A stretch of DNA of 40,042 nt, taken from contig DHLX01000009.1 of assembly GCA_002405475.1 (NCBI GenBank), positions 51,505 to 91,546 of the forward strand, in the 5' to 3' direction. How positions within the stretch are numbered: position 1 is the stretch's first letter; every line of letters begins with the position of its first letter. Below are positions 14,677 to 24,580 of this stretch, in pieces. The notes below the pieces were generated by a model that saw nothing but the letters and a program-made list of their open reading frames with translations, did not search any database and was not told the origin of the DNA. The DNA comes from Burkholderiales bacterium UBA4657. Its GTDB lineage: Bacteria > Pseudomonadota > Gammaproteobacteria > Burkholderiales > Burkholderiaceae_E. The position numbers and the translations under genes are program-made.

Positions 14677-16154
14677 CAGGAGGATAGGGTCAGTTTCACC
14701 GCGTTAAGGCAAAGATTCAACAAGCTATCATTGAATAAACCAAGAACCAAGACCAGGGCGCCATTCAGTGCCAGCACAGCTTTGGCATCAACACGGCCCG
14801 TCACTTGCTCGGCGTCGGTAGGGGCATCGAAATACATGGCCTTGACAACACGCAAATAATAGAACGCGCCTATTAGAGATAAAATAACAACTGCTATCGC
14901 CAACCCAATATAACCAGCATTAACTACCGCCTGTAATACCGACAGTTTTGCCCAGAAGCCAACCGTAGGCGGAATACCCGCCAGAGAAAACATTAAAAGC
15001 AACATGATAAAAGCGAGCCACGGGGCGCGCTTATTCAAGCCTTTGATGTCATCGATGGTATCGCACTCGAATCCCTGGCGTGCCAGCAGCAGGATAACGC
15101 CAAAAGTACCCAGGGTGGTAAAAACATAGACGATGCTATAGAACATCGAGGCACTGTAGGCATCGGCCGCTGACAGCGTATTGCCACTGACCACACCTGA
15201 CATGAAGCCTAACAGCATGAAGCCCATTTGCGCGATGGTTGAATAGGCCAGCATACGTTTCAGATTAGTCTGGGCAATCGCCGTAATATTGCCTAGGGCA
15301 ATCGACAATACAGCCACAATACCCAGCATCAACTGCCAGTCACCTGCTTGCGTCAACAGACCTTCTGCCAGTAAACGCAGAATCATCGCAAAGGCGGCCA
15401 GCTTGGGGGCGCCTGCAATCATCAGGGTAATCGCCGTTGGTGAACCATGATAGACATCGGGCACCCACATATGAAAAGGTACAGCACCAACTTTGAAAGC
15501 AATGCCAGCGACCAGGAACACAATGCCAAACACCAGGACCTTTTCATTTGTAGTGGGATTCGCGGCCACTTTGGCAATTTCAGACAGGTCGAGGGTTCCG
15601 GTAGCGCCGTAAATCATCGACATGCCATACAGCAGGAAGCCAGAAGCCAATGCGCCTAGTACAAAGTATTTCATCGCCGCTTCAGTGGCAGAAGCATCGT
15701 CACGTCGCAAGGCCACCAGGGCATACATTGATAGTGCCAGGAGTTCCAGTCCAAGATATAAAACCAGCAGGCTGTTAGCTGATATCAGTATCATTTGTCC
15801 TAGCAAGGAAAACATAGCAAGGGTATAGAGCTCACCTTTCATCATCCCACGGTCAGCAGCGTATTGGCGCGCATAGATCAGCGTAACTGCAACAGCACCA
15901 CAGGCAAATATCTTTAGTAAATAGGCGACAGGATCTCCGACGAAAGTGCCATAAAAACTATACTGGGTCTCACCCGACGCTAACAACTGCAAATTGAGCG
16001 CGGCTGTTATGGCCAATGTGAGTAAAGTCAGCCAATAGGTGTAATAGCGTCTGGCATCAGAAATAAACAGATCGAGCAATAAAATGCCCATGGCGGCCAG
16101 TGCCAGAAAGATTTCTGGATACGCCGGTGTCAGATTAAGTGAAGCAAGGGTCAT
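14676..16154 (-). CDS. nuoN: NADH-quinone oxidoreductase subunit N
   Basis: Antiporter-like, proton-pumping membrane subunit of complex I, 492 residues with about 14 transmembrane helices. The family core 'LVLYLGLELLALSMYALVALRR', the helix with the conserved lysine 'AFKVGAVPFHMWVPDVYHGSP', and 'LKRMLAYSTIAQMGFMLLG' are all present. Last nuo gene of the operon, 11 bases after nuoM. Confidence 0.97.
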   Translation of the reverse strand: MTLASLNLTPAYPEIFLALAAMGILLLDLFISDARRYYTYWLTLLTLAITAALNLQLLASGETQYSFYGTFVGDPVAYLLKIFACGAVAVTLIYARQYAADRGMMKGELYTLAMFSLLGQMILISANSLLVLYLGLELLALSMYALVALRRDDASATEAAMKYFVLGALASGFLLYGMSMIYGATGTLDLSEIAKVAANPTTNEKVLVFGIVFLVAGIAFKVGAVPFHMWVPDVYHGSPTAITLMIAGAPKLAAFAMILRLLAEGLLTQAGDWQLMLGIVAVLSIALGNITAIAQTNLKRMLAYSTIAQMGFMLLGFMSGVVSGNTLSAADAYSASMFYSIVYVFTTLGTFGVILLLARQGFECDTIDDIKGLNKRAPWLAFIMLLLMFSLAGIPPTVGFWAKLSVLQAVVNAGYIGLAIAVVILSLIGAFYYLRVVKAMYFDAPTDAEQVTGRVDAKAVLALNGALVLVLGLFNDSLLNLCLNAVKLTLSS

Positions 16155-16165
16155 GGTCAGCGCTC

Positions 16166-17662
16166 TTATAATTTGCTTACCGCGATATGAGCCAGCAGGT
16201 CACGAACTGAAACATGCATGACGTCGGTAAAAGGTTTAGGGTACAGGCCCATAAACAGAACCATCGCTGCCAATAAAGCCAACATGAAAAATTCGCGGCG
16301 ATTGATATCGGTTAATTGTCTTACCTGATCGTTGGCGATCTCGCCAAATACAACACGTTTATACATCCAGAGCGAGTAAGCTGCCCCAAAAATTAATGTC
16401 GTAGAAGCCAGCAGGCCAATCCAGAAATTGAATTTGACCGCTCCCATAATCACCATAAATTCACCGACAAAGCCGGAAGTGGCAGGCAGACCGCAGTTCG
16501 CCATAGCGAATAACAGGAAGAAAGCAGCAAATTGGGGCATGGTATTGGCCACACCGCCATAATCCGCGATATTGCGTGAATGCATGCGGTCGTACAGCAC
16601 CCCAATACAGGCAAACATTGCGCCCGAAATAAAACCATGTGAAATCATTTGAATAATGGCACCTTCGACCGCAATCTGTATCGGTTTGCCATCAGTCATC
16701 ATGAAAAAGCCCAGTGTCACAAAACCCATATGGGCTATCGACGAATAAGCCACCAGCTTTTTCATGTCCTTCTGAACCAGTGCCACCAGGCCGATATAGA
16801 CCACTGCGATCAGTGACAGCCCAATGACCCAACCCGCCAGTTGTTGTGAGGCATCAGGCGTTATCGGTAGCGAAAAACGCAGAAAACCATAAGCGCCGAG
16901 CTTCAACATGATCGCTGCCAGCACCACCGAGCCGCCCGTGGGGGCTTCGACGTGAGCATCTGGTAACCAGGTATGTACCGGCCACATCGGCACCTTGACA
17001 GCAAAGGCCATGAAGAATGCCAGGAAAATAGCAATTTGCGCCTCTAACGGCAAGGGTGTCTGATGCCAGGTCAGTATCTCCCATGAGCCGCCCGACTTGA
17101 AATACAAATAAATGATCGCGACCAGTGTCAGCAAAGAGCCTAACAGTGTATACAGGAAAAATTTGAAGGCGGCGTAAACGCGGTTAGGCCCGCCATAGAC
17201 GCCTATGATGATGTACATCGGTATCAGCGTCGCTTCAAAAAAGATATAAAACAGCAGACCGTCAAGCGAACTGAAAACCCCAATCATGATGCCAGACAGG
17301 ATCAGAAAAGCCGCCATGTATTGTGCAACTTTTTCCTCAATCACTTCCCATCCAGCAATCACTACAATCACGGTAATAAATGCTGTCAAAATCACGAACC
17401 AGACAGAAATGCCATCAACGCCCAGGTAGTATTGAGCGTTGAAGCGACTAATCCAGGTCAGCTTTTCAACGAACTGCATGTTTGAAGTGCCAGGATCAAA
17501 CCCTGGCAACAACAGTAGAGTCACGGCAAAACTGAGCAAAGCGCCAATCAGGGCAATGCCACGCGCCACATGGGGGTGTCGGTCGCTGCCGCACGCTAAC
17601 AACAAGAAGCCAAATGCAATTGGCATCCAGATACACAGGCTGAGAATAGGAATGGAATGCAT
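16166..17662 (-). CDS. nuoM: NADH-quinone oxidoreductase subunit M
   Basis: Antiporter-like subunit of complex I, 498 residues, about 14 transmembrane helices. Conserved charged positions are visible in 'FFEATLIPMYIIIGVYGG' (membrane glutamate), 'AFAVKVPMWPVHTWLPDAHVEAP' (lysine helix) and 'KDMKKLVAYSSIAHMGFV'. Between nuoL (15-base gap) and nuoN. Confidence 0.97.
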   Translation of the reverse strand: MHSIPILSLCIWMPIAFGFLLLACGSDRHPHVARGIALIGALLSFAVTLLLLPGFDPGTSNMQFVEKLTWISRFNAQYYLGVDGISVWFVILTAFITVIVVIAGWEVIEEKVAQYMAAFLILSGIMIGVFSSLDGLLFYIFFEATLIPMYIIIGVYGGPNRVYAAFKFFLYTLLGSLLTLVAIIYLYFKSGGSWEILTWHQTPLPLEAQIAIFLAFFMAFAVKVPMWPVHTWLPDAHVEAPTGGSVVLAAIMLKLGAYGFLRFSLPITPDASQQLAGWVIGLSLIAVVYIGLVALVQKDMKKLVAYSSIAHMGFVTLGFFMMTDGKPIQIAVEGAIIQMISHGFISGAMFACIGVLYDRMHSRNIADYGGVANTMPQFAAFFLLFAMANCGLPATSGFVGEFMVIMGAVKFNFWIGLLASTTLIFGAAYSLWMYKRVVFGEIANDQVRQLTDINRREFFMLALLAAMVLFMGLYPKPFTDVMHVSVRDLLAHIAVSKL

Positions 17663-17677
17663 ATTGTCCTGATGTTT

Positions 17678-19678
17678 TTATCGAAGCACCGTGAAATACG
17701 CCAGCAACAACACAATGCCCATTATCATGGCAAAGGCGTATTGAGACAGTAAACCGGATTGCAGATATCGAATCACTGAGGCGAACCAGCCAACCAGACG
17801 GGCACTGCCATTAACTATGGCACCGTCAATAACGCGTACGTCACCTCCCTGCCACAAACCGGTACCAATTGTGCGTGAACCACCGGCAAAAACTACCTCA
17901 TTGATCTTGTCCATGTAGTATTTGTTATCAAGCAGGCGGTATACGGCTCCAAACTTAGCCATAAACCAGGCAGGAATGGCGGGGTTGACCAAGTAAAAAT
18001 ACCAGGCGGCAGCGACCCCTGCCGCAGCCAACCAAAATACCGGGGTCACAAAACCATGCAAGGCCATTGCCACCGGACCATGCGCGACGTGAGCTTTGAC
18101 AAATTCAGCCAGGGCCGGGTGTTTCACGCTATCTACCGTAATCGCATTTTTAAAGAAATCTGCTACCAGCATCGGCTCCAGAGCCAGATAACCTATGGCT
18201 AGTGAAGGTATGGCAAGCAGAATCAAAGGCAGTGTGACGACCCAGGGTGATTCATGTGGGGTGTGACTGTCATTATGCTCGTGTCCATGCTGGGTGTCGT
18301 GCTGCACTTCATGAAAACGCTCTTTGCCATGAAACACCAGAAAGAACATACGGAAAGAATAAAACGCGGTCACAAATACCCCGGCCATGACTGCAAACTG
18401 GGCAAAACCAGCACCGGGTATTTCTGACTCCAGAACCGCACCAATAATCGAATCTTTGGAGTAAAAACCGGAAAAAAACGGGGTTCCAATCAAGGCTAAT
18501 GAACCGATCAACGAGGTGAGCCAGGTGATCTTCATATATTTCCACAGCCCCCCCATACGACGGATATCCTGTTCATGATGCATACCGATAATGACAGAGC
18601 CCGCCGCTAGGAATAGCAAAGCTTTGAAAAAGGCGTGCGTCATGAGGTGGAAAATTGCTGCGCTGTAGGCAGAAACTCCAAGTGCTACCGTCATATACCC
18701 GAGCTGCGATAAGGTCGAGTAAGCAACAACACGCTTGATATCGTTTTGAATAATACCAAGAAAGCCCATGAACAAGGCGGTAATGGCGCCGATGACCAGA
18801 ACAAAAGAAAGGGCAGTGGTCGAGAGTTCGTACAAGGGTGACATACGGGCGACCATAAAGATGCCTGCCGTCACCATGGTGGCAGCATGGATCAGAGCCG
18901 AAATCGGTGTCGGACCTTCCATCGAGTCAGGCAGCCAGACATGCAGAGGAAATTGTGCCGATTTACCCATGGCGCCAATGAACAGGCAAATACAAATGAC
19001 CGTAATCAGCATCCAGTCGGTACCAGGAAACGTCAACGCGGCCAGACTATTGCCTTGCGCAAATACTTCGTTGTAATTCAGAGTGCCGGCATAGGCAAAC
19101 ACCAGCCCTATGCCCAGAATAAATCCGAAATCACCGACGCGGTTGACCAGAAATGCTTTTAAATTCGCATAAATCGCGGTCGGTTTTTTGTACCAGAAGC
19201 CGATCAACAAATACGATACCAGCCCGACTGCTTCCCAACCAAAAAACAATTGCAGCATGTTGTTGCTCATGACCAGCATCAGCATGGAAAATGTGAACAG
19301 GGAAATATAGGCAAAAAAGCGCTGATAGCCATCATCTTCCTGCATGTAGCCAATGGTGTAGATATGCACCATCAAAGAGACAAAGGTCACGACGCACATC
19401 ATGGTGGCAGTCAGGCTATCGACCAGAAAACCCACTTCCAGTTTGAAGTCACCCACCGTCATCCAGGTATAGAGAGTCTGGTTGAACAGGGGGACGCCAG
19501 CGGGTTGTTCCCATACCAGTTTGAATACATAGGCAGAAATGGCAAAAGATATTGCCACTCCCAGGATGGTGATACGGTGGGCATTGGCACGACCAATGAG
19601 TTGGCCAAACAGGCCAGCAACTATGGCTCCTGCTAAAGGGGCTAGAGGAACCAGTAGGAGTAAATATTTCAGGTCCAT
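17678..19678 (-). CDS. nuoL: NADH-quinone oxidoreductase subunit L
   Basis: Largest antiporter-like subunit of complex I, 666 residues. The membrane core (about 1-500) contains 'LFFGWEAVGLVSYLLIGFW', 'GKSAQFPLHVWLPDSMEGPTP' and 'NDIKRVVAYSTLSQLGYM'. After the core comes a histidine-rich loop near residues 460-475, then the C-terminal extension with the long lateral helix that lies along nuoM and nuoN in the complex, ending in a last membrane helix. It starts 3 bases after nuoK ends. Confidence 0.97.
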   Translation of the reverse strand: MDLKYLLLLVPLAPLAGAIVAGLFGQLIGRANAHRITILGVAISFAISAYVFKLVWEQPAGVPLFNQTLYTWMTVGDFKLEVGFLVDSLTATMMCVVTFVSLMVHIYTIGYMQEDDGYQRFFAYISLFTFSMLMLVMSNNMLQLFFGWEAVGLVSYLLIGFWYKKPTAIYANLKAFLVNRVGDFGFILGIGLVFAYAGTLNYNEVFAQGNSLAALTFPGTDWMLITVICICLFIGAMGKSAQFPLHVWLPDSMEGPTPISALIHAATMVTAGIFMVARMSPLYELSTTALSFVLVIGAITALFMGFLGIIQNDIKRVVAYSTLSQLGYMTVALGVSAYSAAIFHLMTHAFFKALLFLAAGSVIIGMHHEQDIRRMGGLWKYMKITWLTSLIGSLALIGTPFFSGFYSKDSIIGAVLESEIPGAGFAQFAVMAGVFVTAFYSFRMFFLVFHGKERFHEVQHDTQHGHEHNDSHTPHESPWVVTLPLILLAIPSLAIGYLALEPMLVADFFKNAITVDSVKHPALAEFVKAHVAHGPVAMALHGFVTPVFWLAAAGVAAAWYFYLVNPAIPAWFMAKFGAVYRLLDNKYYMDKINEVVFAGGSRTIGTGLWQGGDVRVIDGAIVNGSARLVGWFASVIRYLQSGLLSQYAFAMIMGIVLLLAYFTVLR

Positions 19679-19681
19679 GTC

Positions 19682-19987
19682 CTAGCCTTTGAGTTTGTCG
19701 AGATCATCGACATTGATTGTGTTCAGATTGCGGAATAAAACCACCAGAATGGCCAGGCCTATTGCCGATTCTGCTGCGGCAACGGTCAGGATAAAGAAAA
19801 CAAACACCTGACCATCGTAGTCCCCCAGAAAATGCGAAAAGGCAACAAAATTCATGTTGACCGACAGCAGCATCAATTCAATCGCCATCAGCAATATGAT
19901 GATATTTTTACGATTCAGAAAAATACCTACGACACTAATGGAAAACAGAATGGCGCCAAGTATCAGATAATGGGAGAGAGTCAACAT
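19682..19987 (-). CDS. nuoK: NADH-quinone oxidoreductase subunit K
   Basis: Three-helix membrane subunit of complex I, 101 residues. The two conserved membrane glutamates lie in 'LLMAIELMLLSVNMNFV' and 'VAAAESAIGLAILV'. It begins directly after the nuoJ stop with no gap. Confidence 0.97.
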   Translation of the reverse strand: MLTLSHYLILGAILFSISVVGIFLNRKNIIILLMAIELMLLSVNMNFVAFSHFLGDYDGQVFVFFILTVAAAESAIGLAILVVLFRNLNTINVDDLDKLKG

Positions 19988-20599
19988 TCAGGCCTCGCTG
20001 GAATCTTTTTTAACGGCAGGCATGCTGATCAGGCGTACGCGGTCTTCACGTTTGACACTTACTTGTTTCGCGGGATCCTGATATTTGGAATCCTTACGCT
20101 TACGCAGGGTCAGCGCAATAGCCGCGATCATGCCGACCAATAATATGAGGGCGGCAATTTGCAGGGCATAAACATATTGGGTATAAATGAGCTTGCCAAC
20201 TTCACGGGTGTTGCTGTAGTCCGCAGGCTTGGGTAATGGCAGAGGCTCAGCCACTCCGAAGGTCGCGTTGATCACCAGGTACATCTCTATAATGACAATG
20301 CCGCCAACCAATAAGGCAGTGGGCAGATTTTTTCGGAAACCTGCGCGTAGAACATCGATATTGATGTCGAGCATCATGACAACAAACAGGAACAGCACCA
20401 TCACGGCACCGACATAGACCAGCACCAGGGTGATGGCAAGAAACTCGGCGTGTAATAGCATCCAGATGCCGGAGGCACTGAAAAACGCCAGTACCAAAAA
20501 TAGCGCGGCATGTACCGGGTTACGTGTCGTGATCACGCGTAGCGCTGACAGCACCAGGATGGCAGCAAAAAAATAAAAGACACCAGTTTTAAATTCCAT
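19988..20599 (-). CDS. nuoJ: NADH-quinone oxidoreductase subunit J
   Basis: Five-helix membrane subunit of complex I, 203 residues, with the conserved 'LVYVGAVMVLFLFVVMMLDI' helix that contains the pi-bulge region. The C-terminus has a basic, soluble tail of about 35 residues (RKRKDSKYQDPAKQV...), as in other betaproteobacterial NuoJ proteins. It sits 36 bases after nuoI and abuts nuoK. Confidence 0.96.
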   Translation of the reverse strand: MEFKTGVFYFFAAILVLSALRVITTRNPVHAALFLVLAFFSASGIWMLLHAEFLAITLVLVYVGAVMVLFLFVVMMLDINIDVLRAGFRKNLPTALLVGGIVIIEMYLVINATFGVAEPLPLPKPADYSNTREVGKLIYTQYVYALQIAALILLVGMIAAIALTLRKRKDSKYQDPAKQVSVKREDRVRLISMPAVKKDSSEA

Positions 20600-20635
20600 C
20601 GGCGTTGATCCCTGATCTTGAATTCTCAGCCTACC

Positions 20636-21124
20636 TTAACGGTACGCTGCATCTTGTTCACGGCGCTGGGCAATCTCTTTTTCATAGCGATCGCCTACCG
20701 CCAATAACATTTCCTTGGTGAAATACAGATCACCGCGTTTTTCTCCGTGATACTCCAGAATATGGGTCTCGACAATTGAGTCGACGGGACAACTTTCCTC
20801 ACAAAAACCACAAAAAATACATTTCGTCAGGTCAATGTCATAGCGCGTGGTGCGACGCGTATTGTCTGCCCGCACGTCCGATTCAATGATGATCGCCATC
20901 GCAGGACACACGGCCTCACATAATTTGCAGGCAATGCAGCGCTCTTCCCCGTTCGGGTAACGACGTAAAGCATGCAAACCACGAAAGCGTGGTGATTGGG
21001 GTGTTTTTTCTTCAGGAAACTGCACGGTAATTTTTCGTGCAAACATGTATTTGCCGGTCAGCGCCATGCCCTTGAGCAGTTCTTTAAGCATCAAACTGCC
21101 GAAGAAATCCTTAATCGCTTCCAT
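20636..21124 (-). CDS. nuoI: NADH-quinone oxidoreductase subunit I
   Basis: Peripheral-arm subunit, 162 residues, carrying two [4Fe-4S] clusters (N6a, N6b). Ligands are C63, C66, C69, C73 in CIACKLCEAVCP and C102, C105, C108, C112 in CIFCGFCEESCP. An N-terminal amphipathic helix ties it to the membrane arm. It starts 13 bases after nuoH ends. Confidence 0.98.
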   Translation of the reverse strand: MEAIKDFFGSLMLKELLKGMALTGKYMFARKITVQFPEEKTPQSPRFRGLHALRRYPNGEERCIACKLCEAVCPAMAIIIESDVRADNTRRTTRYDIDLTKCIFCGFCEESCPVDSIVETHILEYHGEKRGDLYFTKEMLLAVGDRYEKEIAQRREQDAAYR

Positions 21125-21137
21125 GAGCCTTCAACCT

Positions 21138-22232
21138 TTATTTCCAGATATTCCAGGGTGTATGCATCCAGGCCGCAACCACGACCAGCCAAACCAGGGT
21201 AAGCGGTATAAACACCTTCCAGCCGAGACGCATGATCTGGTCATACCGATAGCGAGGGAATGAGGCACGGAACCAGATAAAGAGTGATACAACGAAGAAA
21301 GTCTTCAGAAACAACCATATCCAGCCCGGTACCAGATTGAACGGCGCATAGTCCAGAGGAGGAAGCCAGCCGCCAAGAAACATGATCGCGGCCATGGCCG
21401 AGAGCAAAATCATGTTGGCATATTCGGCCAGGAAGAAGATGGCGAATGCCATTCCCGAATATTCAATCATGTGACCGGCAACAATCTCGGACTCACCCTC
21501 GACCACGTCAAATGGGTGACGATTGGTTTCCGCTACTGCTGAAATGACATAAATGACAAACAAAGGTAATAGCGGCAACCAGTTCCAGGACAGGAAATTG
21601 AGTCCCATATCCGCAAACTGACCTTTATCCTGCCCCAGAACAATACCGCTCATGTTGAGGGTGCCAGAGACCAGCAATACGGCGACCAGGACAAAGCCCA
21701 TGGCGAGTTCATACGACACCATTTGCGCCGAGGCTCGCATCGCCCCCAGAAACGCATATTTCGAATTCGAGGCCCAGCCAGCAAGAATCACTCCATAAAC
21801 ACCTATGGAGGTAATCGCCATAACATAGAGCAGTCCGGCATTGACATCAGCCAGTACTAGATCCGGTCCAAAGGGAATAACAGCCCACGCCGCCATGGCG
21901 GGCATAATGACCATAACCGGTGCCACTATATATAGCACCTTGTCTGATTGTGCTGGCAGTATGATTTCCTTGGTCATCAATTTGATCGCATCCGCAATCG
22001 GCTGCAGCAGTCCCAAAGGCCCAACCCGATTCGGACCCATACGGACATGCATCCAGCCAATCATTTTGCGTTCCCACAAGGTCAGGTAAGCTACCATGCC
22101 TAAAATGGGCAAAACAATACAGACAATAAAAAATAATGAGGACAAAAATGTCCAGGCATAAGGCGTTGCACTTCCCAGCCAGCCGCCAAACCAGTCATTA
22201 AAATAGTTTTGTGCCTGCGCAGAGAAATTCAT
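21138..22232 (-). CDS. nuoH: NADH-quinone oxidoreductase subunit H
   Basis: Eight-helix membrane subunit forming the quinone-binding site with nuoB and nuoD, 364 residues. Signatures include 'WERKMIGWMHVRMGPNRVGPLGLLQPIADAIKL' and 'ETNRHPFDVVEGESEIVAG' with its conserved acidic loop. The ATG at 22232 is chosen over an in-frame TTG one codon earlier: it shares its A with the nuoG stop (TGATG) and has GGAG eight bases upstream. Confidence 0.97.
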   Translation of the reverse strand: MNFSAQAQNYFNDWFGGWLGSATPYAWTFLSSLFFIVCIVLPILGMVAYLTLWERKMIGWMHVRMGPNRVGPLGLLQPIADAIKLMTKEIILPAQSDKVLYIVAPVMVIMPAMAAWAVIPFGPDLVLADVNAGLLYVMAITSIGVYGVILAGWASNSKYAFLGAMRASAQMVSYELAMGFVLVAVLLVSGTLNMSGIVLGQDKGQFADMGLNFLSWNWLPLLPLFVIYVISAVAETNRHPFDVVEGESEIVAGHMIEYSGMAFAIFFLAEYANMILLSAMAAIMFLGGWLPPLDYAPFNLVPGWIWLFLKTFFVVSLFIWFRASFPRYRYDQIMRLGWKVFIPLTLVWLVVVAAWMHTPWNIWK

Positions 22233-24580
22233 CAAACACGCTCCAACACAAGTTCACCAAACATGGAGCCCAAGGTGGCAGTGACCGGATGCCCCGCAGG
22301 CACGCGCACGACATTAGTCGGCAAGCCACTGTCTGTATTCACACTTAACAGGGCTTGTGTCGCCCCCTGTTTCACGCGCACCTGATCACCGACATGCAAG
22401 CCTAGACGTTCTAACAGCTGTGGGTGCACCGTCACTCCCGGTGTCTTGCCATCAGTCGTCGCCTGTAGCGCTTCGGCGCGACGCACCAGAGCATCGGCTG
22501 AATAAATAGGCACTGGCGCAATCCGTTCCAGCGCCAAGGCATTTCCGGTCTGAGCTGAAACAATCGCGCTCCGAACCTGATTATTGAGTTGAGTCACCCA
22601 GTGTGTTGCAGGCAGGGCTTCAGTACGCACCATCTCTGCCGATTCATAGTCAAACCCTGCAAGATTCAACAAATTGCCCAAAACACGTAACACTTTCCAG
22701 CCAGGTCGAGCCTCACCACGTGGTTTGACCACTGCGTTAAATGACTGGACAGTACCCTCTGCATTGATAAATGTGCCAGGTGTTTCTGTAAATGGAGCAA
22801 TAGGCAACAGCACATCGGCATAGTCTGCAGCGGCAGTTTTGAAAGCGCTGAACTGTACTACCATCTCGGCCTGTTCCATCGCTTGCCTGGCCAGAGCAGC
22901 GTCGTAGCAGTCTAGCTCTGGTTCAACATTGAATAAAAGAAAAGCCTTTTTACCACGATACAAGTTATCGCGCCGACTCGTGACTGCTTGTGCCACATAG
23001 GCACCGACAGTATTGGCAGCCTCGGTCAATACCCCCAGGGTTGCACCAGTTTCAGTAGCAATCCATTGCGCTGTAGCAGCCAATTTGCTGGCCTGCGGAT
23101 GTTGAACAGCGGCATTACCCAGGAAAATAGCTTTACGTTCACCCGATAACAACGAGACTGCAATCGATTTCACTACTTGCTGTAAACCAGGATCAAACTC
23201 TACTGCATCTACTGGCGGCGTAATTCCCTTGGCGACAGCAACGGCAATAGCGACCTGATTCAAACAGGCATGCCACAAGGAGGGTGCTACTACAGCCTTG
23301 TTGGCTACCGGCATCAGCCAGTCATCATCGACAGCATGCAGGGCATTCAGTTTCAAGCCGGACTTGGCGGCTTGTCGAAAACGAGCCGACAGCACAGGAT
23401 GGTCTTTCCGCAGGAAAGACCCGATTATCAAGGCACGATCCAGGGTACTGATATCGGCAATTTTCATACCCAACCAGGGAATACCAACACGCTGTGTATC
23501 GTGATCCGGATCGGAAGAACGCAATCTGGTTTCAACCTGCTCGACACCGATGGCGCGCATCAATTTTTGCAGTAAATAAAGCTCTTCGGTTGTTGAATGA
23601 GGTGTCGCTAATGCGGCAATAGCCTCTGCGCCATGGTCTTTTTTGATTTGTGTCAGCCCATTGGCCACATATTCCAGTGCGGTCTGCCAGTCGGTCTCTA
23701 ACCACTGACCGCCCTGCTTCAACATCGGCCGGGTCAATCTTGCCTCAGAATTCAACGCTTCATAGCTGAAGCGATCCTTATCTGAAATCCAGCATTCGTT
23801 GATGGCCTCATTTTCCAGCGGCACAATACGCATGACCTCGTCTTTTTTTACCTGGACGACCAAGTTGGTGCCCAGCGAATCATGCGGCGAAACCGATTTA
23901 CGTCGTGCCAATTCCCAGGTGCGGGCTTTATAGCGAAATGGTTTACTGGTCAGTGCTCCGACCGGACAGATGTCGATCATATTCCCTGACAACTCGGAAT
24001 CTACAGTCTTGCCGACAAAAGTGGTAATTTCGGAATGCTCGCCACGGTTGAGCATTCCCAACTCCATGACGCCAGCAATTTCCTGGCCGAAACGTACGCA
24101 CCGCGTACAATGAATACAGCGACTCATCTCCTCCATCGAAATCAGAGGGCCGACATTTTTATGGAACACTACGCGTTTTTCTTCGCTGTAGCGTGAAGAG
24201 GAACCCCCATAACCGACTGCCAGATCCTGTAACTGACACTCGCCGCCTTGGTCACAAATTGGGCAATCCAGCGGATGGTTAATCAGCAGAAATTCCATTA
24301 CACCCTTTTGTGCCGCAATCGCCTTGTCACTTTTGGTACGTACCACCATGCCTGGAGTAACCGGGGTTGCGCAGGCTGGCAGCGGCTTGGGCGCTTTTTC
24401 GACCTCGACCAGACACATGCGGCAATTAGCCGCGATGGATAATTTCTTGTGATAGCAAAAATGCGGCACATAAATATCGGCCTTGTTGGCCGCATGCATC
24501 ACCATGCTACCTTGCGGCACTTCAACTTTTGCGCCGTCGATTTCAATTTCGACCAGGGTTGTCGTGGAGGTGTTAGACAT
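22232..24580 (-). CDS. nuoG: NADH-quinone oxidoreductase subunit G
   Basis: Iron-sulfur subunit of the NADH-input arm, 782 residues. Ligands can be read directly: [2Fe-2S] N1b at C42, C53, C56, C70; [4Fe-4S] N5 at H102, C106, C109, C115; N4 beginning C155, C158, C161 and closed by the cysteine in DICPVGAL. The rest is the molybdopterin-oxidoreductase-like domain without a cofactor site. The N7 cluster motif of some bacteria is not evident. An in-frame upstream stretch reaches 24628, but the ATG at 24580 gives the normal N-terminus and overlaps the nuoF stop. Confidence 0.96.
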   Translation of the reverse strand: MSNTSTTTLVEIEIDGAKVEVPQGSMVMHAANKADIYVPHFCYHKKLSIAANCRMCLVEVEKAPKPLPACATPVTPGMVVRTKSDKAIAAQKGVMEFLLINHPLDCPICDQGGECQLQDLAVGYGGSSSRYSEEKRVVFHKNVGPLISMEEMSRCIHCTRCVRFGQEIAGVMELGMLNRGEHSEITTFVGKTVDSELSGNMIDICPVGALTSKPFRYKARTWELARRKSVSPHDSLGTNLVVQVKKDEVMRIVPLENEAINECWISDKDRFSYEALNSEARLTRPMLKQGGQWLETDWQTALEYVANGLTQIKKDHGAEAIAALATPHSTTEELYLLQKLMRAIGVEQVETRLRSSDPDHDTQRVGIPWLGMKIADISTLDRALIIGSFLRKDHPVLSARFRQAAKSGLKLNALHAVDDDWLMPVANKAVVAPSLWHACLNQVAIAVAVAKGITPPVDAVEFDPGLQQVVKSIAVSLLSGERKAIFLGNAAVQHPQASKLAATAQWIATETGATLGVLTEAANTVGAYVAQAVTSRRDNLYRGKKAFLLFNVEPELDCYDAALARQAMEQAEMVVQFSAFKTAAADYADVLLPIAPFTETPGTFINAEGTVQSFNAVVKPRGEARPGWKVLRVLGNLLNLAGFDYESAEMVRTEALPATHWVTQLNNQVRSAIVSAQTGNALALERIAPVPIYSADALVRRAEALQATTDGKTPGVTVHPQLLERLGLHVGDQVRVKQGATQALLSVNTDSGLPTNVVRVPAGHPVTATLGSMFGELVLERV

